The position numbers and the translations under genes were made by a program. A stretch of 41,889 nt of DNA, taken from contig JAGIBE010000155.1 of assembly GCA_017744495.1 (NCBI GenBank), positions 28,336 to 70,224 of the forward strand, in the 5' to 3' direction. This DNA is from Caulobacter sp. Its GTDB lineage: Bacteria > Pseudomonadota > Alphaproteobacteria > Caulobacterales > Caulobacteraceae. The notes under the pieces are model-generated. The model did not search any database and had not been told where the DNA came from. It saw only the letters and a program-made list of their open reading frames with translations. This document shows positions 34,976-41,889 of the stretch, one piece after another. The stretch's first letter is position 1. Each line of letters begins with the position of its first letter.

Positions 34976-36090
34976 TGCTGTATTTCCTCTACGATTGGCT
35001 CTCGCGCGGCGGGCATGAGCACATCCCGGTGCTCAACCTGCTGAAATACCTGACCTTTCGGACCGGCATGTCGATGCTGGTGGCCTATCTTGTCGCCGTG
35101 GCCATGGGCTCGCGCTTCATCCGCTGGATGAAGGCCAAGCAGGGCAAGGGCCAGCCCATCCGCACCGACGGCATCGCCCGCCACGTCACCGAGAAGGCCG
35201 GCACGCCCACCATGGGCGGCTTCATGATCCTGGCCGGCCTGTTCGTCGGCTCGCTGCTGTTCGCCGACCTGAAGAATGTCCACGTCTGGGTGGTGCTGGG
35301 CATCACCGCCGCCTTCGGCGTGCTGGGCTTCATGGACGACTACGCCAAGGTCACCAAGCAGACGACCGCCGGCCTCTCCAGCGGCCAAAAGCTGATCGCC
35401 CAGTTCGTGGTCTCGATCCTGGCGGCCGTGGTGCTGATCATCTTCGCGCCCAAGTCGCCGTCGACGGCGGGCCTGGAGACCTCGGTGGTCTTCCCCATCC
35501 TGAAGAACCTGGTGATCAATCTGGGCTGGTTCTACGTGGCCTTCGCCGCGGTCACGATCGCCGGCTTCTCCAACGCCGTGAACCTGACCGACGGCCTGGA
35601 CGGCCTGGCCATCGTGCCGGTGATGTTCGCCGCCTCGACCTTCGGCCTGATCGCTTATCTGGTCGGCAACGTGAAGTTCGCCGACTATCTGAACCTGCAC
35701 TACGTGCCCAGCGTCGGCGAGCTGGCCGTGGTGTGCGGCGCGATCATCGGCGGGGGCATGGGCTTCCTCTGGTACAACGCCCCGCCGGCCAAGATCTTCA
35801 TGGGCGACACCGGCTCCCTGGCCCTGGGCGGGGCCCTGGGCGCGATCGCGGTCTGCGCCAAGCACGAGATCGTCCTGGGCGTTGTCGGCGGCCTGTTCGT
35901 CGCCGAGGCGCTGAGCGTGATGATCCAGGTCGCCTACTTCAAGAAGACCGGCAAGCGGGTCTTCCTGATGGCGCCGATCCACCACCATTTCGAGAAGCTC
36001 GGCTGGGCCGAGAGCACCGTCGTGGTCCGCTTCTGGATCGTGTCGATGATGCTCAGCTTCGTCGGCCTCGCCACCCTGAAGCTGAGATAG
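34975..36090 (+). CDS. mraY: Phospho-MurNAc-pentapeptide translocase MraY
   Basis: A 371-residue inner-membrane enzyme of about ten helices that transfers phospho-MurNAc-pentapeptide to undecaprenyl phosphate, making lipid I. Motifs include [18 protein letters not shown] with the Asp pair, [29 protein letters not shown] and the His-rich [12 protein letters not shown] loop. The ATG overlaps the murF stop (TGATG). The open frame extends upstream inside murF but the real start is the ATG at [10 protein letters not shown]. Confidence 0.98.
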   Translation: MLYFLYDWLSRGGHEHIPVLNLLKYLTFRTGMSMLVAYLVAVAMGSRFIRWMKAKQGKGQPIRTDGIARHVTEKAGTPTMGGFMILAGLFVGSLLFADLKNVHVWVVLGITAAFGVLGFMDDYAKVTKQTTAGLSSGQKLIAQFVVSILAAVVLIIFAPKSPSTAGLETSVVFPILKNLVINLGWFYVAFAAVTIAGFSNAVNLTDGLDGLAIVPVMFAASTFGLIAYLVGNVKFADYLNLHYVPSVGELAVVCGAIIGGGMGFLWYNAPPAKIFMGDTGSLALGGALGAIAVCAKHEIVLGVVGGLFVAEALSVMIQVAYFKKTGKRVFLMAPIHHHFEKLGWAESTVVVRFWIVSMMLSFVGLATLKLR

Positions 36091-36103
36091 GAGAGGGCGC
36101 GCC

Positions 36104-37516
36104 ATGATCCCGGTCCGCGGTTTCGAGGGCAAGACCGTCGCCGTGTTCGGCCTAGGCCGGACGGGGCTGACGGCCGCGCGCGCGCTGATCGCCGGCGGGG
36201 CCAAGGTGGCGCTGTGGGACGAGAAGCAGGCCAGCCGCGAGGCCGCCGTGGCCGAGGGTCTGAACGTCGTCGATCTGACCACGGCCGACTGGAGCCAGTT
36301 CGCCGCCCTGATGCTGTCGCCGGGCGTGCCCCTAACGCATCCCAAACCGCACTGGACGGTGACCAAGGCCAAGGCGGCCGGGGTCGAGGTGCTGGGCGAC
36401 ATCGAGCTGTTCGCCCGCACGGTGAACGCCGCGCCCGAGCACAAGAAGCCCAAGATCGTCGCCATCACCGGCACCAACGGCAAGTCGACCACCACGGCCC
36501 TGATCGGCCATGTCTGCCGTCAGGCCGGCCGCGACACCCGCGTGGGCGGCAACATCGGCGAGGGCGTACTGGGCCTGGAGGACATGCACGGCGGCGCGGT
36601 CTATGTGCTGGAGCTGTCCTCGTACCAGCTGGACCTGACATCGAGCCTCAAGCCCGACGCCGTGGTGCTGCTCAACATCTCGCCCGACCATCTGGATCGT
36701 CACGGGGGCATGGACGGCTACATCGCCGCCAAGCGCCGGATCTTCCTGAACCAGGGCAAGGGCGACACCGCGATCATCGGGGTGGACGATCCGTGGTGCC
36801 AGCAGATCTGCACCGAGATCACCGCCGCCAACCGCCGCACCATCTGGCCGATCAGCGCCGGCAAGGCCATGGGCCGGGGCGTCTACGCCCTGCAGGGCGT
36901 GCTGTACGACGCCACGGGCGAGCGCGTGACCGAGATGGTCGACCTGCTGCGCGCCCGCAGCCTGCCGGGCCGTCACAACTGGCAGAACGCCGCGGCCGCC
37001 TACGCCGCCGCCCGCGCCCTGGGCATCTCGCCCCAGCAGGCGGTCGACGGCCTGATGAGCTTCCCGGGACTGGCGCACCGGATGGAGACGGTCGGCAAGA
37101 TCGGCAAGATCCGCTTCGTCAACGACAGCAAGGCCACCAACGCCGACGCCGCCCGCCAGGCGATGTCGTCCTATCCCAGGTTCTACTGGATCGCCGGCGG
37201 CGTGCCCAAGGCGGGCGGCATCGACGACCTGGTCGACCTGTTCCCGCGCGTGGCCGGCGCCTACCTGATCGGCCAGGCCGCCGAGGACTTCGGCAAGACG
37301 CTGGAGGGCAAGGCCCCGGTGCGCCAGTGCGGTGACATCGAGACCGCCGTCGCCGCCGCCTATGCCGACGCCGCGGCCTCGGGCGAGGAGGCCATCGTCC
37401 TGCTCTCGCCGGCCTGCGCCTCGTTCGACCAGTTCGCCGACTTCGAGCAGCGGGGCGAAGCTTTCCGCGCGGCGGTCAACGGCCTGAGCAAGGCGCCGAG
37501 TGCAAAGAGGGCCTGA
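36104..37516 (+). CDS. murD: UDP-MurNAc-L-alanine:D-glutamate ligase MurD
   Basis: A 470-residue cytoplasmic ligase adding D-Glu. The N-terminal Rossmann segment VAVFGLGRTGLTAARAL binds the UDP substrate, AITGTNGKSTTTALIG is the ATP loop, and LELSSYQLD, LNISPDHLDRHG and FVNDSKATNADAA are family blocks. It starts 13 bases after mraY behind a GGAGAGG-type site. After its stop comes a 189-base non-coding gap with an unusual inverted-repeat element before ftsW. Confidence 0.97.
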   Translation: MIPVRGFEGKTVAVFGLGRTGLTAARALIAGGAKVALWDEKQASREAAVAEGLNVVDLTTADWSQFAALMLSPGVPLTHPKPHWTVTKAKAAGVEVLGDIELFARTVNAAPEHKKPKIVAITGTNGKSTTTALIGHVCRQAGRDTRVGGNIGEGVLGLEDMHGGAVYVLELSSYQLDLTSSLKPDAVVLLNISPDHLDRHGGMDGYIAAKRRIFLNQGKGDTAIIGVDDPWCQQICTEITAANRRTIWPISAGKAMGRGVYALQGVLYDATGERVTEMVDLLRARSLPGRHNWQNAAAAYAAARALGISPQQAVDGLMSFPGLAHRMETVGKIGKIRFVNDSKATNADAARQAMSSYPRFYWIAGGVPKAGGIDDLVDLFPRVAGAYLIGQAAEDFGKTLEGKAPVRQCGDIETAVAAAYADAAASGEEAIVLLSPACASFDQFADFEQRGEAFRAAVNGLSKAPSAKRA

Positions 37517-37534
37517 TGCTTTGGGGGCGATCCC

Positions 37535-37629
37535 TTGCCCCCTCCGCGCCTTCGGCGCTCCTCCCCCATAGGGGGAAGAGCTACGCGCTTCTAGCTCAGC
37601 CCCCTATGGGAGCGGTCAGGTGGGGGCAA
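37535..37629. repeat. Structured inverted-repeat element between murD and ftsW
   Basis: Outer arms TTGCCCCC (37535-37542) and GGGGGCAA (37622-37629) enclose inner arms CCCATAGGGGG (37565-37575) and CCCCCTATGGG (37600-37610), with AGCT-type pairing inside. The whole can fold into one long interrupted hairpin. It resembles dispersed intergenic repeats of high-GC alphaproteobacteria, but no second copy is visible in this window. It could attenuate or stabilise the mRNA. Confidence 0.65.
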
Positions 37630-37705
37630 GTGGGAGTCCATTCGCCGCATCCACCCTAAGCTCAACAACAACACTCGCTTAACCCTAAACTCCGACCCTC
37701 CGGCC

Positions 37706-38878
37706 ATGACGTTCCAGACCACCCACGCCTTCGCCCGCACCGACCGTTCGCGGCTCGGCGTCTGGTGGTGGACGACCGATCGCTGGCTGCTCGGGGCCAC
37801 GGCGATCCTGGTCACCGTGGGCGTGCTGCTGTCGTTCGCCTCGAGCCCGGCGGCGGCCGCCCGGATCGGCATCGACGACCAGTTCCACTTCGCGGTCCGC
37901 CAATGCATCTTCGGCGCGGGTGCGGCCCTGATCGTGCTGTCGGTGTCGATGCTGAGCCCCAAGGGCATCCGGCGATCGGCCTTCTTCATCTACCTCGTCG
38001 CCATCGGGGTCATGGCGGCTCTGCCGTTCATCGGCCACAGCGCCAAGGGTGCGGCCCGCTGGCTGCTGATCGGCGGTTTCACCTTCCAGCCCTCGGAATT
38101 CATGAAGCCGGCCCTGATCGTGCTAGTCTCGTGGATGTTCGCCGAGGGGCAGAAGGGCGAGGGCGTGCCCGGCGTCTCGATCGCCTTCGCCCTCTATTTC
38201 ATCGCCGTGGCCCTGCTGCTCGTCCAGCCGGACGTCGGCCAGACCGTGCTGATCACCATCGCCTTCGGGGCCGCCTTCTGGATGGCCGGGGTGCCGATCT
38301 CGTGGATCATGGGCCTGGGCGCGGTGGCCGTCGGCGGTCTGATGTCGACCTACTTCCTGTTCGACCACGTCCACGCCCGGGTGCAGAAGTTCCTCAGCCC
38401 CGACCAGGCCGACACCCACCAAATCACTCGCGCCGCCGAAGCGATCCACGCGGGCGGCCTGTTCGGGCGGGGGCCGGGCGAAGGCGTGATGAAGCGCCAC
38501 GTGCCCGACCTGCACACCGACTTCATCTACTCGGTCGCGGCCGAGGAATATGGCCTGGTCTTCTCCCTGGCCCTGATCACCCTGTTCGCCTTCATCGTGG
38601 TGCGCGGCCTGTACCGCGCCATGAAGCTGACCGACACCTTCGAGCAGGTGGCCGCCTCGGGTCTGTTCGTGCTGGTCGGCCAGCAGGCCTTCATCAACGT
38701 GGCCGTGAACCTGAACATGATCCCCACCAAGGGCATGACCTTGCCCTTCATCAGCTACGGCGGCTCGTCGATGCTGGCGATGGGCCTGACCCTGGGCATG
38801 GCCCTGGCGTTGACGCGCAAGCGTCCGGGGGCCTATGGCGGGGCGGGAGAGTTCGATCAGGCGGGGGCCCTGGGGTAG
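37706..38878 (+). CDS. ftsW: Septal peptidoglycan polymerase FtsW
   Basis: A 390-residue SEDS-family glycosyltransferase with about ten membrane helices that polymerises lipid II at the division site with FtsI. Family blocks: GGFTFQPSEFMKPALIV, LVQPDVGQT with the catalytic Asp, the DLHTDFIYSVAAEEYGLV loop, and INVAVNLNMIPTKGMTLPFISYGGSSMLAMG. The ATG follows the inverted-repeat gap; no strong ribosome-binding site is obvious. A 59-base gap leads to murG. Confidence 0.97.
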   Translation: MTFQTTHAFARTDRSRLGVWWWTTDRWLLGATAILVTVGVLLSFASSPAAAARIGIDDQFHFAVRQCIFGAGAALIVLSVSMLSPKGIRRSAFFIYLVAIGVMAALPFIGHSAKGAARWLLIGGFTFQPSEFMKPALIVLVSWMFAEGQKGEGVPGVSIAFALYFIAVALLLVQPDVGQTVLITIAFGAAFWMAGVPISWIMGLGAVAVGGLMSTYFLFDHVHARVQKFLSPDQADTHQITRAAEAIHAGGLFGRGPGEGVMKRHVPDLHTDFIYSVAAEEYGLVFSLALITLFAFIVVRGLYRAMKLTDTFEQVAASGLFVLVGQQAFINVAVNLNMIPTKGMTLPFISYGGSSMLAMGLTLGMALALTRKRPGAYGGAGEFDQAGALG

Positions 38879-38937
38879 CTCTCCAAGAGGAGAGCCGCCT
38901 TGACCGTCATTCGCTCGCGTATCGGAGCCGTTTCACG

Positions 38938-40023
38938 ATGACCAAGCTGGCTGTCGTCGCCGCCGGAGGCACCGGCGGGCATCTGTTTCCCGCCCAGGCC
39001 CTGGCTGAGACCCTCGCCGCGCGCGGCTGGCGCATCGTGTTGGCCACCGACGAGCGTGGCGCGCTGTACGCCGACAAGTTTCCGGCCGAGGAACGCCTGG
39101 CCCTTTCCGCCGCCACCGCCAAGGCCGGCGATCCGATCGGCATGGCCAGGGCCGGCTTGGTGGTCTGGCAGGGCATGAATGAGGCCAAGGCCGCCTTCAA
39201 GCGTCTGGACCCGGCCGTGGTCGTGGGCTTCGGCGGCTATCCCGCCCTCCCGGCCCTGCTGGGCGCCCTGGGGCAGAAACGCCCGACGGTGATCCACGAG
39301 CAGAACGCGGTGCTGGGCCGCGTGAACCGCTTCCTGGCCCCCAGGGTCAGGGAAGTGGCCTGCGCCTTCCCGACCCTTGAGATGGCCAAGCCCACCGTGA
39401 AGGCCCGCGCCCACGTGGTGGGCAATCCCGTTCGCCCGCCGATCCGCGAGCTCTACGACGTGCCGTACCTGCCGCCGCAAGTGCAGCTGCGCATCCTGGT
39501 CACCGGCGGCAGCCAGGGCGCGCGCCTGCTGTCTGAGCTGATCCCCGAGGCCGTGGCCAAGCTGCCCGAGGATCTGCGCTCGCGCCTGAAGGTGTTCCAG
39601 CAGGCCCGGGCCGAGAGCATGGAAGGCGCCCGCAAGACCTATCGCAACGCCATGGTCGACTGCGAAGTCGCGCCGTTCTTCCGCGACATGGCCGGCTATC
39701 TGCGCCAGGCCCACCTGGTGATCGGCCGCTCGGGCGCCTCGACCTGCACCGAGCTGGCCGTGGCCGGCCGCCCGTCGATCCTGGTGCCGCTGAAGATCGC
39801 CGCCGACGACCACCAGCGATTCAACGCCAAGCAACTGGAAGAAGCCGGCGCCGCCGCCGTCTGCCTGGAAGACGAACTGACCGTCGACGCCATGGCCGGC
39901 GCCCTGAACGCCCTGCTCAAGGATCCCGAACGCCTGGCCCGCATGGCCGCCGGGGCGCGGAAGGTGGCCGTGCCAGATGCGGCCGAGAAGTTGGCCGACC
40001 TGGTGGAGAAGACGGCGCGGTAG
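38938..40023 (+). CDS. murG: UDP-GlcNAc:lipid I N-acetylglucosaminyltransferase MurG
   Basis: A 361-residue peripheral membrane GT-B enzyme that makes lipid II. Blocks: AAGGTGGHLFPAQALAE, VVGFGGYPALPALL, VIHEQNAVLGRVNRFLA, LVTGGSQGARLLSELIPEA and IGRSGASTCTELAVAGRPSILVPLKIAADDHQRFNAKQLEEAG. The frame is open far upstream through ftsW, but the ATG at MTKLAVVAAGG is the family start, with GGAG 11 bases before it. It converges on a minus-strand gene with three bases between stops. Confidence 0.97.
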   Translation: MTKLAVVAAGGTGGHLFPAQALAETLAARGWRIVLATDERGALYADKFPAEERLALSAATAKAGDPIGMARAGLVVWQGMNEAKAAFKRLDPAVVVGFGGYPALPALLGALGQKRPTVIHEQNAVLGRVNRFLAPRVREVACAFPTLEMAKPTVKARAHVVGNPVRPPIRELYDVPYLPPQVQLRILVTGGSQGARLLSELIPEAVAKLPEDLRSRLKVFQQARAESMEGARKTYRNAMVDCEVAPFFRDMAGYLRQAHLVIGRSGASTCTELAVAGRPSILVPLKIAADDHQRFNAKQLEEAGAAAVCLEDELTVDAMAGALNALLKDPERLARMAAGARKVAVPDAAEKLADLVEKTAR

Positions 40024-40026
40024 ACG

Positions 40027-40473
40027 CTACCGCCCCTCTGCGCCCAACTGGCGAAGGAAGCTGCGGTAGTCGGTGCGCACGAACTCCTCGACCAGCCGGC
40101 CCTGATCATCGAACCGGAAGATGTTGATCAGGTCCCAGGTGACGCGTGCGCCATTGGGCGATAGCGGGCCGGCGGGCGACATCGTGAACTCGCGGACGAA
40201 CGTGCCCTCGATCCAGGTCTGGCAAGCCGCGACGTTACCTTCGACGACTATGATCCCCCGCCGGATCGTCCGGTCGTCGAACGCGGCGCGGATCGCGGCG
40301 AAATAGGCGTTGAGGCCCGCATAGTCGGACTCGAAGCCGTCGGGACCGTGGAAGCGGAAGGCTTCAGTATCGAAATAGCTGACGATCTCGTCGGGCGGTG
40401 CGCCAGCGACCTCGGCCTCGCCCGCCTTGACCAGACGCTCCACCAATTCGTCACGTGAGAGTTTCGTCGCCAT
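40027..40473 (-). CDS. SnoaL/NTF2-like protein
   Basis: A 148-residue NTF2-fold protein: helix LVERLVKAGEAEVAG, then EIVSYFDTEAFRFHGPDGFESDYAGLNAYFAAIRAAF, VEGNVAACQTWIEGTFV, and VTWDLINIFRFDDQGRLVEEFVRTDYRSFLRQLG, the classic SnoaL ending. Members range from small isomerases and polyketide cyclases to unknowns. No catalytic residue can be assigned. It is the first of three minus-strand genes inserted between murG and murC. Confidence 0.85.
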   Translation of the reverse strand: MATKLSRDELVERLVKAGEAEVAGAPPDEIVSYFDTEAFRFHGPDGFESDYAGLNAYFAAIRAAFDDRTIRRGIIVVEGNVAACQTWIEGTFVREFTMSPAGPLSPNGARVTWDLINIFRFDDQGRLVEEFVRTDYRSFLRQLGAEGR

Positions 40474-40533
40474 GGCGGGTCGCTCCGGATCGATGCCGCT
40501 TAAGCGCGTCCGCCGCGTCGAGGTTGCGTCGCG

Positions 40534-41127
40534 TCACGCCTTCGCCCGCGTGAACTCCATCCGCCAGTTGGTCTCCCAGGTCTTGCCGCCGTCGGTCGAG
40601 AAGGCCTGGTCCCACTTGGCGGTGTCGCCGGTGAGCTCCGACCAGCGGAAGCGCACGGTGACCGGCGTTCCCTTGTGGGTGTCACTACCGAGGAACACGC
40701 CGGTTCCATCCTTGAAACCGCCGCGCACCGGCGGGTCGATGTTGGCGATGCGGGAGTCGATCCACCAGATCGACCACTGACGGGTCTCGGCGTTGAAAGC
40801 CCGGACACCGACGCCGCGATAGGTTCCGGCCGGCAGCTCCAGCAGATTGTCGTCGACATTGCCCAGGCCGCCCATCAGCGGCCAGTTCTCGCAGGTCCCG
40901 TTGAAGTCCTGCCATTCGGTGCTGCCGACCAGCCGGTCCTTCAGCCGGTGGTGGCGGACGTTCCAGCGCCCCACCAGGAAGGCCCAGTCATTTGGACCGC
41001 CGGTGATCCCTTTGCTTGGATCGTCGGCCCCTGGGCTCGCATCGGTGTGACCCGCGACCAGCAGGCTGGTGATCAGGCCTCCGGCGATCGTGCCGCGGCG
41101 GGTCTGGGACGGAGAGCTGGCTGTCAT
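40534..41127 (-). CDS. Exported protein, DUF1579-like
   Basis: A 197-residue protein with a Twin-Arg-type or short Sec-like N-terminus (TRRGTIAGGLITSLLVAG) and a beta-rich domain: DWAFLVGRWNVRHHRLKDRL, EWQDFNGTCENWPLMGGLGNVDDN, YRGVGVRAFNAETRQWSIWWID, and a closing TGDTAKWDQAFSTDGGKTWETNWRMEFTR. The layout matches lipocalin-like DUF1579 proteins that bind small hydrophobic ligands. Function unknown. About 60 bases separate it from the SnoaL gene downstream; co-transcription is possible. Confidence 0.75.
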   Translation of the reverse strand: MTASSPSQTRRGTIAGGLITSLLVAGHTDASPGADDPSKGITGGPNDWAFLVGRWNVRHHRLKDRLVGSTEWQDFNGTCENWPLMGGLGNVDDNLLELPAGTYRGVGVRAFNAETRQWSIWWIDSRIANIDPPVRGGFKDGTGVFLGSDTHKGTPVTVRFRWSELTGDTAKWDQAFSTDGGKTWETNWRMEFTRAKA

Positions 41128-41216
41128 GGGGGCCTCTCGAGGCGTGGCGTGAGGCGCCCACGATAGAGGTCAGGTCGGATCGGACTTGGGGATGATTGCG
41201 AAAAACGCCGTGACGC

Positions 41217-41726
41217 TCAGGGTTCTGCGCCCGTCGCGATCAGCGGGCGGCCTAGCTTCACGGCCTCTTCGACGCTGGCCGCTACGGGGATGTTCGCATA
41301 AGGCCGCTGGCCGTCGCAGACCACCTTGGCCACCGCGTCGTCGGCGCTTCCCGCCGGGATCGCCGCCGCCGGGCGCTGGTCGCCGCTGACCGGGCCTTCC
41401 CTGCCGCCGACCCGCACGCTGGAGAAGCCAGCATGGGCGATGGTGCGCGCGTCGCAGTCGAGAACCTCATAGCGCCAGCCGCCCCAGAAGGCCTCGGTCC
41501 CGGCGGTGAAGCCTTCCTCGGTCACCTGCAGCACGCGCAGCCGGGCCGTCCGGCCGGTCCAGGCGATACCACCCATGTCCACGAAGCTGGCGAACCGGCC
41601 TACGTCGGCGAGGCGAAGCTCCATTGGAGCCTGGGCCAGGGCGGGCGAGGCGAGGGCGGTCAGGACGCAGAGCACGCCGGCCACGCTTGGCGAAACCCCA
41701 AAATCCACGACTTCTGCACGAAACAT
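41217..41726 (-). CDS. Exported protein of unknown function
   Basis: A 169-residue protein. The start chosen is the ATG of MFRAEVVDFG, with GGAACGGG just upstream, because it gives a clear signal peptide (SPSVAGVLCVLTALASPALAQ, cleavage near residue 32); the longer reading overlaps murC. The mature part has a beta-rich block (FASFVDMGGIAWTGRTARLRVLQVTEEG), two single cysteines (LDCDART and VVCDGQRPY) that could form a disulfide, and no catalytic motif. It loosely resembles surface-adhesin E-like proteins. It diverges from murC with 39 bases between starts. Confidence 0.65.
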   Translation of the reverse strand: MFRAEVVDFGVSPSVAGVLCVLTALASPALAQAPMELRLADVGRFASFVDMGGIAWTGRTARLRVLQVTEEGFTAGTEAFWGGWRYEVLDCDARTIAHAGFSSVRVGGREGPVSGDQRPAAAIPAGSADDAVAKVVCDGQRPYANIPVAASVEEAVKLGRPLIATGAEP

Positions 41727-41765
41727 CCCGTTCCACCCCGTCCGCAAATCGTCTAATCGAGCCGG

Positions 41766-41889
41766 ATGATCCAGCGTCGACGACCCGTCCCCTTCGAACT
41801 CGGCCCCGTGCACTTCATCGGCATCGGCGGCATCGGCATGTCCGGCATCGCCGAGATCATGATCCGCATCGGCTACACCGTGCAGGGCA
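41766..41889 (+). CDS. murC: UDP-N-acetylmuramate:L-alanine ligase MurC (5' part)
   Basis: The first 41 codons of murC are present before the window ends. Translation from the ATG gives a basic start ([13 protein letters not shown]) then [18 protein letters not shown], the nucleotide-binding GxGGxGM signature of MurC. An in-frame stop lies four codons upstream, so this ATG is the first possible start. It is the eleventh dcw gene here, separated from murG by three minus-strand genes, so it must use its own promoter, probably overlapping the 5' end of the divergent exported-protein gene. Confidence 0.95.

Noticed and set aside
34594..36495. A 633-codon minus-strand frame over murF-mraY-murD
   Set aside because: It spans three well-identified plus-strand genes and has shadow-like composition.
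37765..38937. A long upstream extension of murG running through ftsW
   Set aside because: The extra part is Arg/Pro/Gly-rich shadow sequence in a different frame of ftsW; the MurG family begins at the ATG at 38938.

Overview
The window looks like a chromosomal segment of a Caulobacter-type alphaproteobacterium. The evidence is a high-GC sequence, a divergent fliX / flgI-cheL-flbY flagellar locus (fliX is characteristic of Caulobacter and close relatives), a GTTC-N7-GTTC (alphaproteobacterial LexA) box in front of uvrA, a Caulobacter-style housekeeping promoter in front of mraZ, and a long division and cell-wall (dcw) cluster. No tRNA, rRNA, CRISPR array, phage gene or transposase was seen. 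The window ends inside murC.

Layout. 1-3.5 kb: a glutathione S-transferase-like gene on the minus strand, then three tandem plus-strand genes for related multi-pass membrane proteins of unknown role. 3.5-7.3 kb: uvrA (minus) with an SOS box, and behind it an exported DUF1223 protein with a CxxC motif. 7.4-10.0 kb: a tiny membrane protein, a membrane-bound hybrid histidine kinase and a DUF1203 protein. 10.3-15.2 kb: an ABC-F ATPase, then a TonB-dependent receptor overlapping a PepSY-domain membrane protein, with a Fur-box-like site in front, so probably an iron-uptake pair. 15.3-16.4 kb: an AraC-type regulator overlapping a VOC/glyoxalase-like gene, flanked by two similar short sequences. 16.6-19.2 kb: flagellar genes flbY, cheL and flgI (minus) and fliX (plus). 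19.4-20.9 kb: dksA with a clear terminator, a PPOX-type flavoprotein and a single-domain response regulator. 21.2-25.3 kb: a crotonase plus a DUF3052-like protein, a Sel1-repeat exported protein and a Baeyer-Villiger-type flavin monooxygenase. 25.5-27.8 kb: a compact overlapping trio (DMT transporter, AmpD-like amidase, PaiB-like FMN protein). 27.8-28.2 kb: RNase P RNA.

28.5-41.9 kb is the dcw cluster: mraZ, rsmH, ftsL, ftsI, murE, murF, mraY, murD, ftsW, murG, murC. Start and stop codons overlap from mraZ through mraY, so these genes are probably co-transcribed and translationally coupled. Together they make the lipid-linked peptidoglycan precursor (MurE/F/D/C, MraY, MurG) and polymerise and crosslink it at the septum (FtsW, FtsI, with FtsL as scaffold). 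The DNPR motif of MurE indicates meso-diaminopimelate peptidoglycan. The cluster is interrupted by a structured non-coding element between murD and ftsW, and by three minus-strand genes of unrelated type between murG and murC.

The most interesting signals are regulatory. The mraZ leader carries three CCCA motifs spaced exactly 10 bp apart (a MraZ box read on the minus strand) at the predicted transcription start, a stem-loop, and a perfect GTTC-N7-GTTC motif further upstream that could connect the division cluster to DNA damage. A second pattern is a GAAC-N3-GTTC dyad found in three separate promoter-side gaps. I found no clear candidate for an entirely new defence or mobile system; most of the window is core genome.
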